Below are positions 35,162 to 43,355 of a DNA stretch of 64,000 bases, in pieces (within the stretch, counting starts at the first letter, position 1; every line of letters starts with the position of its first letter). Source of the DNA: Rhodopseudomonas sp. (GTDB lineage Bacteria > Pseudomonadota > Alphaproteobacteria > Rhizobiales > Xanthobacteraceae); assembly GCF_013377015.1 (NCBI RefSeq), contig NZ_JACABA010000003.1:343510-407509 (forward strand). Reading direction: 5' to 3'. A program made the position numbers and the translations under genes. Below the pieces are notes generated by a model that worked only from the letters and a program-made list of their open reading frames with translations, was not told the DNA's origin and ran no database searches.

Positions 35162-35641
35162 ATGACGAACGCTTTCACGATCTCCGATCTGCGGCAGCGG
35201 CCGGAATTCTTCGACGCCGTCTCCGACCGGATCTGGCGGGCATGGTGGCAGCCGCGCGGTTATCCGGCGAGCTCAATTTCCCATCGGCTGCGCGACAACA
35301 TCAATCCGGCGCCAATTCCATTTGCTCTCGTCGCGCACGACGAAGACAAATTCCTCGGCACCGCCTCGGCGATCGCGCACGATCTTGCCGAGCGGCCGCA
35401 ATTCACTCCGTGGGTGGCGGCGGTATGGGTCGATCCCGCGCATCGGGGATTGCGCGTAGGCGCGGCGCTGGTCGACCGCGCCGCCGGCGATTGCTTCGCG
35501 TTGGGGATGACGCGCGTCTATCTCTGCGCGCGGCCGGCACGAAGCGGATTTTACGGCAGACTCGGTTGGACCGCGATCGAGCACGGCGTCGGAACAGACG
35601 ATCTCACGGTCTGGAGCAAGGCCGCCGCCGCTGCGGTCTGA
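35162..35641 (+). CDS. GNAT-family N-acetyltransferase
   Basis: A 159-residue acetyltransferase. The acetyl-CoA-binding segment is AAVWVDPAHRGLRVGAALVDRA, followed by the beta-bulge helix MTRVYLCARPARSGFYGRLGW. The ATG at 35162 is chosen because homology starts there; the frame is open much further upstream over the dehalogenase promoter. It is divergent from the dehalogenase gene. The substrate is unknown. Confidence 0.87.
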   Translation: MTNAFTISDLRQRPEFFDAVSDRIWRAWWQPRGYPASSISHRLRDNINPAPIPFALVAHDEDKFLGTASAIAHDLAERPQFTPWVAAVWVDPAHRGLRVGAALVDRAAGDCFALGMTRVYLCARPARSGFYGRLGWTAIEHGVGTDDLTVWSKAAAAAV

Positions 35642-35645
35642 AAGC

Positions 35646-36050
35646 TCAGCCGTTCACCGCCAGGAAGATCGACAGCCCGAAACCGGTGAGATGATGCAGC
35701 GCCTGATCGGTCCCGATCAGCCACCAGAACCATTGGTGCTGATAGGTGACGTTGAAGGTCGCGACGCAAAATCCCTTGGCGCGATCAATCGCGAGATGAA
35801 TCACAAAATCGATCGGGCCGACGAACCAGAACCGCGGCGCGAGCATCAGCATCAGCGTCGTCGTCAGCAGCAAATGCACGCCGCAATGCGCCAGCAGCGG
35901 CAGCGCCCAGTCGGACTTCTGGTCCTTGCCCAGCGCCATCCATGAATTCTGCAGGAAAAAATCCGCAACGACGTGCTTCGCCGTGAGCACAAGCATCCAT
36001 CCGACCAGCGCACCGACGGCAACTGACGACGACAAAGCGGGAAAAATCAA
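35646..36050 (-). CDS. DUF3307-family membrane protein
   Basis: A small membrane protein of about 134 residues with the DUF3307 pattern: KHVVADFFLQNSWMALGK after the first helix, then hydrophobic segments LLLTTTLMLMLAPRFWFVG and HHLTGFGLSIFLAV, and a family-typical DFVIHLAIDRAKG. The start is uncertain. A TTG at 36050 with AAAGGG 7 nt upstream keeps the whole first helix, while an ATG at 35996 would cut it. The function is unknown. Confidence 0.7.
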   Translation of the reverse strand: MIFPALSSSVAVGALVGWMLVLTAKHVVADFFLQNSWMALGKDQKSDWALPLLAHCGVHLLLTTTLMLMLAPRFWFVGPIDFVIHLAIDRAKGFCVATFNVTYQHQWFWWLIGTDQALHHLTGFGLSIFLAVNG

Positions 36051-36343
36051 GCGGACGCCCTTTGCTTGGACCTGACGGGAGCATCGAAAGGAAGAACCGG
36101 CGAACGACTTGCCGACATGCTCTCCCGAGCCTCCCAACAGGCACTGAGCCTTGCAAGCCACTCAAGGCTTGGCCGGCATTTTTTCGTTTATGACATTTCC
36201 AGATCGGGAATGCACGTGGCGGCAGGCCCCGGAATCCACCAACAATCAAGCGCTGTGACAAGTTTGCCTCTTGCGGTCAAACCGGTTTTGCGGCTACCCG
36301 GGTGCCGCCGCCCACCGGTAACCCGTAACCAGTTGCGGGGCAT

Positions 36344-37237
36344 TTAGCTCTCCAGATCCGAAGCAGCGCCGAGCTGCTCCTCGGCCATCGCCGCCGTCCT
36401 GATCGCGGCGATCTTGCGCTTCAGCGCGGCCTGCCGCGGGTCCGGCAACGCCGCGGCGCGTGCCTCGACGATCGCGCCAGCGAGATCTTTCAACGGCAGC
36501 GCGCCATCGAAGGTGGGCTTGGCCAATTGATCGATGATCAGATGCCAGTCCGCCAGTCCCTGCCGATAGCCCGTGCCATAGCCCTGCACCATGGTCGCGG
36601 TCTGCACGATTTCAGCAACGGCCTGCGGCTGCTTGGTCAGGCAGCGGTCGATCATGTGCAGCCAGCGCTCGACCCAGGCCCGCTCCTTCGGATAGCGCAC
36701 CGACAACAGCCGCCAGCGCCGCAGCCACGACTCGATCTTCAATCGGCGTATCCCGAGGAGGCTGGTCGCGTTGAAACGCACCTTGACCGGCATGTGCAGC
36801 CAGCCGATATATTCGAGGACACTCAACACCGGGTCCGCGACCATTTCGGGCAGGGCCGACACCAGTTCGTCGAGCCGGAAGCGGTATTTCTTGTCGATGC
36901 CGCGGGCCGCCGGCCCCGTCTTGCCGACACCGGCCTCGGCCAGCGTCAATTGCGCGATCCGGATCGCGTCCTCGTAGCACATCCGCGCCGCCATCAGCCG
37001 CGCGATCTCGATCAGCAGGGCGTCATCGACACCCCTGCGCCCGGCAAAGCGCCGCAGCCGATCGAGATAAAGCTGCGCGTAGCCCGGGCCCTGATACGTG
37101 ATGAGTTGCGACTTGGCGTCTTCGACCACCGGCTTCACCGCCTCGGGCAGGCCGTCGATCGAAAGCGGAACCGCGATGTCGCGCTCGCCGAGCAACTCGG
37201 CGAGCGTGGATCGCATCGCATCGATATATCCTGCCAC
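36344..37237 (-). CDS. DUF6537-like protein resembling the IorB C-terminal region
   Basis: A 297-residue protein. Segments such as SQLITYQGPGYAQLYLDRLRR, LMAARMCYEDAIRIAQLTL, NATSLLGIRRL and VQGYGTGYRQGLADWHLI resemble the C-terminal domain found after the catalytic part of indolepyruvate oxidoreductase beta subunits (IorB, DUF6537). The oxidoreductase domain itself is absent and no iorA-like gene is nearby. The start is GTG at 37237 with GAGGG upstream. It follows the cyclic-nucleotide-binding membrane protein gene by 17 bp and is probably co-transcribed with it. It may be a stand-alone regulatory or remnant domain; the match is from memory of the family pattern. Confidence 0.55.
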   Translation of the reverse strand: MAGYIDAMRSTLAELLGERDIAVPLSIDGLPEAVKPVVEDAKSQLITYQGPGYAQLYLDRLRRFAGRRGVDDALLIEIARLMAARMCYEDAIRIAQLTLAEAGVGKTGPAARGIDKKYRFRLDELVSALPEMVADPVLSVLEYIGWLHMPVKVRFNATSLLGIRRLKIESWLRRWRLLSVRYPKERAWVERWLHMIDRCLTKQPQAVAEIVQTATMVQGYGTGYRQGLADWHLIIDQLAKPTFDGALPLKDLAGAIVEARAAALPDPRQAALKRKIAAIRTAAMAEEQLGAASDLES

Positions 37238-37254
37238 GATGATCCCTCGCCGTT

Positions 37255-37932
37255 CTACACCCGATCGCTGGCCACGGCTTCAGCCGGGGTCGGCGCCGAC
37301 GCTTTCTCCAGACGTTCTTCCAGCAGTCCGATATTCTGGAACAGCCGGGCACTGGCGAGCCGCAGAAAATAGAATCCGAACTCCGGATTCTGCACGTAGA
37401 GTTCCTCGACTTTGCTGTAGCTGACGCCGAGCACGGTGCCGCTTTCGATACATTCCAGCGTCTGGGTTCGCGTATTGGATGGCGACAGCATGCCGAGTTC
37501 GCCGACAATGGCGCCGACCGGAAGCTCGATGCCGGATTCGACCAATCTAAAGCGGCCGCTGACGATGTAGAACATGCTTTCGGCCTTCTCGTCCTTGTAG
37601 AACAACGCCTCGCCAGCCTCGCATATCCGCTCGGTCATGAACGGCTTCAGCCATTCCATCGACAGGTCGCCGTTCACCGACTTCTTCACGTCGCGGACCA
37701 GTTGCAGCATTTCGTGCAGCCGGTACGCGTTGAGCGGCAGCAGCACGGCGTGCAGGACCATCGTTGGATAATTGTGAGTCGGGATCGAGGTCGCGATCAG
37801 CACAACGTTGGTGAGAATGCCGAACACCCGCAGCGGAATCATCGTCCGCATCGTCGAGGTCGCCACCACGAACACCGTCGCGAACAGGGTGCCTGCTGTT
37901 CCGGCATGCTGTGCAAGCTGTGACGCATCCAT
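37255..37932 (-). CDS. Popeye-like membrane protein with cyclic-nucleotide-binding domain
   Basis: A 225-residue protein. About three hydrophobic segments (TLFATVFVVATSTMRTM, VFGILTNVVLIATSIP, TMVLHAVLLPLNAYRL) precede a cyclic-nucleotide-binding domain (about residues 100-205: EALFYKDEKAESMFYIVSGR, GAIVGELGMLSPSNTRTQTLE). The layout and the LHAVLLPLN segment resemble the Popeye-domain arrangement. The phosphate-binding cassette has GELGML followed later by TRTQ rather than the usual Arg-Ser/Thr-Ala, so the nucleotide preference is unclear. ATG 37932 is chosen over an in-frame TTG at 37959. It is probably the first gene of an operon with the DUF6537-like gene. Confidence 0.8.
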   Translation of the reverse strand: MDASQLAQHAGTAGTLFATVFVVATSTMRTMIPLRVFGILTNVVLIATSIPTHNYPTMVLHAVLLPLNAYRLHEMLQLVRDVKKSVNGDLSMEWLKPFMTERICEAGEALFYKDEKAESMFYIVSGRFRLVESGIELPVGAIVGELGMLSPSNTRTQTLECIESGTVLGVSYSKVEELYVQNPEFGFYFLRLASARLFQNIGLLEERLEKASAPTPAEAVASDRV

Positions 37933-38233
37933 GGGGAACCAACCATATTCCTGAGTCAAACGTTCGGTCGAAATATCGGAGCACGCGGCATCGCCGCGTG
38001 ACGGATCTCAGAGTATTCGTCGCCGCCTCGCCGCCCCCTGATATCCGGGGAAGCCCACGGAATTATAATCGATCCTCGGCAAATGTCCCGCGTTGCGGTA
38101 TTCGAGCGCGACGACGCGCTGCGGTTGACGGCTCAGGGCGGCGCGGGCACTTTGCCCCGACGATCGCGTATGCCATGGCTGTCGAGCGCCCCTCCTGCTG
38201 CGTCGGGATTCTCCGTCAGGCCCACGCCAGAAA

Positions 38234-39346
38234 GTGTCAGAGCCGTCCGTGTTCGCTGTATTCTCGCAGTTTCTGGCCGCGACCGCGGGCCGCGGCGTCA
38301 CCCGGGTCGCCTATCTAGCCGTGGCGACCGGCCTTGCCATGCTGCTGGTGCTGACGGTCGACCCCGCCTACGAAGCCACGCATCACTGGGTCGATTCCCT
38401 GCTGTGGGTCTGCCTGGCCTTTTTCGCGATGGAATGGCTGATCCGGCTGTGGCGCGGCTTCCGCGCCGGGCGCGGCTGGCACTATGTGGCGTCGGCCCGC
38501 GGGCTGGTCGATGCCGCCGCCGCGGTCGCGGTGCCACTGGCGATGGGGTTCGGCGTCGATCCGAAATCCGCCTGGCTGTTCAGCGTACTGTGGCTGCTGA
38601 AGATCGTGCCTGGAATTCCGGGATTGCGGCAGCTGCGCCGCGTCATCGTGCTGGAAGCGCGGCCGCTGGTCAGCGTGCTGGTGCTGTTCGTGATGGTGCT
38701 GTTCCTCGCCTCGGTCGCGGTCTACGCGCTGGAGCGGGACGGCCAGCCGGTCGCGTTCGGCAGCCTGCCGGCGACGCTGTGGTGGGCGGTCGTCACCCTG
38801 ACCACCACCGGCTATGGCGACGTGGTGCCGGTGACGCCGCTGGGACGGCTGGTGGCGGGGCTGGTGATGATCTCCGGCCTCGGCGTGTTCGGGCTGTGGA
38901 CCGGCATTCTGGCCACCGCCTTCGCCGCCGAAACCCGGCGGGACAACTTCCTGCGAACCTGGGAGGCGGTCAGCCGGGTGCCGTTCTTCGCGTCGCTCGG
39001 CGCCGCCGCGATCGCCGACGTCACTCAGATGCTGCGCATGATCGAACTGCCGACCCGCACCACGATCATCCGCAAGGGCCATCACGGCGACTGCATGTAT
39101 TTCATCGCCAGCGGCGAGGTCGAGGTCGAATTGCCGGGCAGGAAGATCCGGCTCGGCGAGGGCGCGTTTTTCGGCGAGATGGCGCTGCTCGGCAACTCGC
39201 TGCGTTCGGCCGATATCACCACCACACAGCTTTCACGGCTGCTGGTGCTCGATCTGGCCGATTTCCGCATGTTGATGGCGCGGCATCCGGATCTCGCCGT
39301 CACCATCGACGCCGAAGCCAAGCGGCGCATCGCGGAGAACAACTAA
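38234..39346 (+). CDS. cyclic-nucleotide-gated potassium channel, MloK1-like
   Basis: A 370-residue six-helix channel. Hydrophobic segments lie at about residues 24-42, 54-71, 86-106, 113-125 and 145-166, then the pore loop with selectivity filter TTTGYGD (190-196) and the last helix (207-230). The cyclic-nucleotide-binding domain spans about 248-365, with the phosphate-binding cassette FFGEMALLGNSLRSAD (Glu315, Arg324) intact. Length and order match Mesorhizobium MloK1 (355 residues), which is opened by cAMP. The start is GTG at 38234 with a weak ribosome site. It is divergent from the Popeye-like gene. Confidence 0.93.
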   Translation: MSEPSVFAVFSQFLAATAGRGVTRVAYLAVATGLAMLLVLTVDPAYEATHHWVDSLLWVCLAFFAMEWLIRLWRGFRAGRGWHYVASARGLVDAAAAVAVPLAMGFGVDPKSAWLFSVLWLLKIVPGIPGLRQLRRVIVLEARPLVSVLVLFVMVLFLASVAVYALERDGQPVAFGSLPATLWWAVVTLTTTGYGDVVPVTPLGRLVAGLVMISGLGVFGLWTGILATAFAAETRRDNFLRTWEAVSRVPFFASLGAAAIADVTQMLRMIELPTRTTIIRKGHHGDCMYFIASGEVEVELPGRKIRLGEGAFFGEMALLGNSLRSADITTTQLSRLLVLDLADFRMLMARHPDLAVTIDAEAKRRIAENN

Positions 39347-39388
39347 TCGGCGCGTTGCGTCGTTGATAAGATCAAGGGAGAGACCACC

Positions 39389-40174
39389 ATGTCGGACACG
39401 GCGGACACCGCGAGCACGCCCGTGCTCAGCATCGACGGCGCCCGCGCCACCATTCGCCTGAACCGACCGAAGCATCTGAACCGGTTGCAGCCGGACGATC
39501 TCGCCGCCCTGCTGCGCCTGTTCGATCGGATCGAAGCCGACGCCGCGATCCGGGTGCTGGTGCTGACCGGTACCGGCCGCGCCTTCTCGGCCGGATTCGA
39601 CCTCGGCAAGATCGCCGAACGCGCCGCCAGCGTGCCCGAGGGCGAACCGTCCGGATCGGCGTTCGAGGCCGTCGCCAACCGGCTCGAGGACCTGAAACTC
39701 CCGACGATCTGCCGGCTCAATGGCGGGGTCTATGGCGGCTCGACCGATTTGGCGCTGGCCTGCGATTTCCGGATCGGCGTCGACAGCGCCGAAATGTTCA
39801 TGCCGGCGGCCCGGCTCGGGCTGCATTACTACCCGGGCGGCATCAAGCGCTACGTCACCCGACTCGGGCTGAACAACGCCAAGAAGCTGTTCCTCACCGC
39901 GCAAAAGATCGACGCCGACGAGATGTTGCGGATCGGCTATCTCACCGCGTTGGTGCCAATCGAGCAACTCGACGACGAGGTCGACGCGCTGGCTGACGTT
40001 CTGGCCGGCAACGCGCCGCAGGCGATGGCCGGGATGAAGCGCGCCATCAACGAATTTGCCCGCGGCGCCTTCGATGAGGAGGCCGCCGACGCCCGCGCTC
40101 GCACCAGCATGCGCGGGCCCGAGATCAAGGAGGGCATCGCGGCGTTCAAGGATAAGCGCGCGCCGCGGTTTTGA
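39389..40174 (+). CDS. enoyl-CoA hydratase/isomerase-family protein
   Basis: A 261-residue crotonase-fold protein. The oxyanion-hole segments are GTGRAFSAGFDLGKI and LNGGVYGGSTDLALACDFRIG, followed by ARLGLHYYPGGIKRYVTRLG. It binds a CoA thioester and catalyses hydration or isomerisation. AAGGGAGAG precedes the ATG. It is 42 bp after the channel gene but has its own ribosome binding site, and the substrate is unclear. Confidence 0.9.
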   Translation: MSDTADTASTPVLSIDGARATIRLNRPKHLNRLQPDDLAALLRLFDRIEADAAIRVLVLTGTGRAFSAGFDLGKIAERAASVPEGEPSGSAFEAVANRLEDLKLPTICRLNGGVYGGSTDLALACDFRIGVDSAEMFMPAARLGLHYYPGGIKRYVTRLGLNNAKKLFLTAQKIDADEMLRIGYLTALVPIEQLDDEVDALADVLAGNAPQAMAGMKRAINEFARGAFDEEAADARARTSMRGPEIKEGIAAFKDKRAPRF

Positions 40175-40209
40175 ACAAGGCCAGCCTTAGCCAACGGTCC
40201 GGAAGGTCG

Positions 40210-41142
40210 CTACCAACCGAATGCTTCCTCAGGCCCGGCAAAGATCGTGTCCAATCTCTTCAGCAAGGGCACCAAGGCAAAAAAATCGAATGCCCTGTGG
40301 TCAAACACAAGGCAAATAGGAATGAACTTCCGAATTCCAATTTGCTGGCCCTTGGCTTGATCGACGAATAGTCCTGGCTTGTCCTGAACGGCACCGACGC
40401 CGATCGCCAAGACCTGCGGCGGGACGAGTTCAAGCAGGCCGAGGTATCCGCGTTGTTCGCGGTAAAGTGATCCGATGTTTGAAATCGTCACCGTCCCGTT
40501 CATAATGTCTTTCCTCGACAGGCGAACATCCTCGGACAGTCGGTAGTATCGTTTGCGTTCTTCGCCCCGGAGGCGTGGGGTTTTTCGACCGCGAATGGCC
40601 AAATTGAGGACTCGCCAGATCGTACCGAGATGAAATTTCTTAATGTCATCCGCGGTCTTCGCAGCGATCGCGTCGAGAAGCATTTCATCGATATTCGTCT
40701 GATCTATTTTTCGCGCCAGCTTGGCTATGGCATCCGCCATTGCGTCGAGCGACATCGCTTCGGCATGGGCGATGACTGGCGTGATGGTTCGGCCGTCCGG
40801 CGTGAACCACGGCAAGGAAATATTGATGTCCGGGCACATTTGCAGGCGACCGCTTCCGGTAGCCGCATCAAATTCAATCAGCGAATTGAGCTTTGGCGCT
40901 GCCAACAACCCCTCCACCAAGGCCTTCAGCAGGATCGTATTGAATGAAATCTTCCTTGGCTGATCGGCTCTCGCCAGACGCTCGGCTGCGATTGTCCTGA
41001 ATACAGCGTAAAAATCGGTAATGTCCGGCTCATAGATGAAGCTCACGTGAGGCGCGTTGCGCCATGACGCGGACGTCATGTGAGCAACTACCTTGCGCTG
41101 CAGATCGAACTCCAGGACCTCGCCAACTGCGAAATTGCTCAT
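40210..41142 (-). CDS. lone 2-oxoacid-dehydrogenase E2-type acyltransferase domain
   Basis: A 310-residue protein with only the catalytic domain of dihydrolipoyl acyltransferases; no lipoyl or E1/E3-binding domain is present. Recognisable parts are MTSASWRNAPHVSFIYEPDI, ISLPWFTPDGRTITPVI, GTVTISNIGSLY and the C-terminal FDHRAFDF, where His282 and Asp286 of the HxxxDG active site are kept but Gly is replaced by Phe. An insertion of about 50 charged residues (about 155-210) precedes the TISNIG block. The DNA is visibly less GC-rich than its neighbours, suggesting later acquisition. The acyl donor and acceptor are unknown. Confidence 0.8.
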   Translation of the reverse strand: MSNFAVGEVLEFDLQRKVVAHMTSASWRNAPHVSFIYEPDITDFYAVFRTIAAERLARADQPRKISFNTILLKALVEGLLAAPKLNSLIEFDAATGSGRLQMCPDINISLPWFTPDGRTITPVIAHAEAMSLDAMADAIAKLARKIDQTNIDEMLLDAIAAKTADDIKKFHLGTIWRVLNLAIRGRKTPRLRGEERKRYYRLSEDVRLSRKDIMNGTVTISNIGSLYREQRGYLGLLELVPPQVLAIGVGAVQDKPGLFVDQAKGQQIGIRKFIPICLVFDHRAFDFFALVPLLKRLDTIFAGPEEAFGW

Positions 41143-41290
41143 TGGAGCTGTCACACGAGCCGAGTGTTGCGGACGGAGCGAAACAAGCCGGTCCGCACCA
41201 GTATCGTGCAAGGACGCGGCTTACCTTGACCTCAATCAAGGCGCTCGCCGCCGGGCCGTGACGAGGGCTGGCCGGATGCGGCCCGGGCGG

Positions 41291-41983
41291 CTACTCGTCG
41301 ACGAAGGTCGCCACCTCGCCCAGGCCGGCGCGGCTGGTGCGGTAGTTGTTGATCTTGTGCTCGCGATCCGGATAGCCGAACGAGATGCCGCATACCATGC
41401 GGCGATCGTCGGCCATGCCGAAGTGTTTCCGCACCACGGCAGCATGAAATGCCAGCGCCGCCTGCGGCACGGTGGCAAGGCCCAGCGCCTGCGCGGCGAG
41501 CATGAAACTCGTCACATAGCCACCACAGTCGATCGCGCCATAGACGCCGAGCGCCTCGTCGGTGGTGATGATCGCGACGTGCGGCGCGCCGAAGAAGTTG
41601 AAATTCTCCAGCGCCTGCCTGGCATAGGCCGCCTTGTCGCCGCGCGCGATGCCGAGCGTGTTGTAGAGCTGGAAGCCGCTCTCGCGGCGGCGTTCCTGAT
41701 AGACGCCCTTATATTCGCGCGGGAACGGAAAGTCGCCGCTCGGCGCCGCGCCGCTGGAGGCCGCGCCATACATCACGTCGCGAAACTTCTTGGTCGCCTC
41801 GCCCGACGTGATCGTCACCTGCCAGGGCTGGCTATTGCACCACGACGCGGTCTTCTGCGCCGCATTGAGGATACGCTCGATGGTGGCGCGCGGCACCGGG
41901 TCGGGCTTGAAGGCGCGGCAAGAATAACGCTGCGCCAGCAAGTCTTCGAGCACGTCGATCGGGGCGGTGTGGTCGGTTGTCAT
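41291..41983 (-). CDS. nitroreductase-family flavoprotein
   Basis: A 230-residue FMN-dependent nitroreductase. The FMN phosphate site is in QRYSCRAFKPDPVPRATIERIL, with TASWCNSQPWQVTI, VGYVTSF-like helix CGGYVTSFMLAAQALGLATVP and the C-terminal GISFGYPDREHKINNYRTSRA. It lies at the 3' end of the acyl-CoA dehydrogenase operon, 104 bp after the last dehydrogenase gene with a small palindrome between. It could reduce nitro groups or a conjugated double bond on an aromatic substrate; its role in the operon is inferred only from position. Confidence 0.9.
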   Translation of the reverse strand: MTTDHTAPIDVLEDLLAQRYSCRAFKPDPVPRATIERILNAAQKTASWCNSQPWQVTITSGEATKKFRDVMYGAASSGAAPSGDFPFPREYKGVYQERRRESGFQLYNTLGIARGDKAAYARQALENFNFFGAPHVAIITTDEALGVYGAIDCGGYVTSFMLAAQALGLATVPQAALAFHAAVVRKHFGMADDRRMVCGISFGYPDREHKINNYRTSRAGLGEVATFVDE

Positions 41984-42029
41984 CGAAAATTCGTCCTTGC
42001 ATCGTCGTTCAAACGCGCCGGCGTCCTGA

Positions 42030-42054
42030 CCTCTCCCCGCGTGCGGGGAGACGG
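42030..42054. repeat. short palindrome between nitroreductase and acyl-CoA dehydrogenase genes (type D)
   Basis: CCTCTCCCCGCGTGCGGGGAGACGG forms a stem of about 9 bp with one late mismatch. It is related to the 16197 and 48705 hairpins. Confidence 0.75.
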
Positions 42055-42087
42055 AAGAGGAAAGTGCACGGCGTCTGCAACGATCGA

Positions 42088-43335
42088 CTACCCTCTGCCC
42101 TTGGTCGGAATCTTGTTGAACGGCACGTCCTTGTCCACCCGGATGTCGCCGGGCAGGCCGAGCACCCGCTCGGCGATGATGTTGCGCAGGATCTCGTCGG
42201 TGCCGCCGGCGATCCGCATCGACGGCGACGACAGCAGCATCGCCTGGAACTGTCCGCCGGCCTCGGCGACCGCCGGATCGTTGAACACTCCGGCTGCACC
42301 CTCAAGGTCCATCGCGTAGGCCGCGATGTCCTGCATCATGCTGCCCGCCACCAGCTTGCCGATCGAATTCTCCGGCCCCGGCCGTTCGCCCTTCGACAGC
42401 GCCGACACCGCGCGGTGGCTGGTGTATTTCAGCCCGCTTGCCTGCACCGCCCACTTCGCCAGCTTCGAGCGGGTGGCGCGATCGTCGATCGCCAGCCCGT
42501 CCTCGGTCATCAGGTTGCTGCAGAATTCGAAGATTTCCGGAAAGCCGGTGGCGAGCCGCGCGCCGATCGACATCCGCTCGTTCATCAGCGTGGTCAGCGA
42601 CACGTTCCAGCCGTCGCCGACCGCGCCGAGCCGCTGGCTGTCCGGAATCCGCACATTGGTGAAGAACACCTCGTTGAATTCCTGCATGCCGTTGGCCTGC
42701 TTGATCGGCTTCACCTCGACGCCTTCGCTCTTCATGTCGAGGAAGAACATCGTCAGCCCCTTGTGCTTGGGCACGTTGGGGTCGGTGCGGGTGATCAGCA
42801 AACCATAGTCGGAGTAGTGTGCGCCGGAGGTCCAGATCTTCTGGCCGTTGACGATCCAGCCGTCGCCGTCCTTTTCCGCGCGGGTGCGAAGGCCGGCGAC
42901 GTCGGAACCGCCGGCGGGCTCGGAGAACAACTGGCACCAGATGTTCTCACCCGACGCCAACTTCGGCAGGAAGTGCCGCTTGTGCTCCTCGGAGCCGAAC
43001 GCCATCACGGTCGGGCCGCACATGCCCTCGCCGATCTGGAACGGCGAGGTCAGCTTGCCGTAGATGCCCTCCTCCTGCTGCCAGATCACCTTCTCGATCG
43101 GGGTGGCGCCGCGGCCGCCGTAGTCCTTCGGCCAGTGCAGACAGGCCCAGCCGCCCTCGGCCTTCTTCTTCTGCCAGGCCTTGCCGACCTCGACGATGTC
43201 GGCGTGCTTCAGGCTGATGCGGCCGAGCGGTGCCTTGGTCAGCTCAGCCTCAAACTCCTTCGGCGCGTTGGCGTCGATCCATTTGCGGGCCTCGGCGCGG
43301 AACGCGGCTTCCTGCGGGGTGTCATCGAAATTCAT
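42088..43335 (-). CDS. acyl-CoA dehydrogenase (tandem copy 1)
   Basis: A 415-residue acyl-CoA dehydrogenase with the full fold. The FAD/substrate segment is CQLFSEPAGGSDVAGLRTRAE, with GQKIWTSGAHYSDYGLLITRTD and the C-terminal GGTDEILRNIIAERVLGLPGDIRVDK typical of the FadE subgroup that acts on side chains of aromatic or cyclic acids. AAGGAGAACC precedes the ATG. It follows the adjacent paralogue by 20 bp and is co-directional with the whole minus-strand arm. Confidence 0.94.
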   Translation of the reverse strand: MNFDDTPQEAAFRAEARKWIDANAPKEFEAELTKAPLGRISLKHADIVEVGKAWQKKKAEGGWACLHWPKDYGGRGATPIEKVIWQQEEGIYGKLTSPFQIGEGMCGPTVMAFGSEEHKRHFLPKLASGENIWCQLFSEPAGGSDVAGLRTRAEKDGDGWIVNGQKIWTSGAHYSDYGLLITRTDPNVPKHKGLTMFFLDMKSEGVEVKPIKQANGMQEFNEVFFTNVRIPDSQRLGAVGDGWNVSLTTLMNERMSIGARLATGFPEIFEFCSNLMTEDGLAIDDRATRSKLAKWAVQASGLKYTSHRAVSALSKGERPGPENSIGKLVAGSMMQDIAAYAMDLEGAAGVFNDPAVAEAGGQFQAMLLSSPSMRIAGGTDEILRNIIAERVLGLPGDIRVDKDVPFNKIPTKGRG

Positions 43336-43355
43336 GGCGGGTTCTCCTTGGGGGC

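Noticed and set aside
36159-36185. AAGCC/GGCTT hairpin followed by ATTTTTT as a plus-strand terminator
   Set aside because: The stem is only five base pairs and no plus-strand gene ends just upstream of it.
38083-39366. Alternative plus-strand frame over the potassium channel gene
   Set aside because: It is Arg/Gly-rich without motifs, while the overlapping frame encodes a clear channel filter and nucleotide-binding domain.
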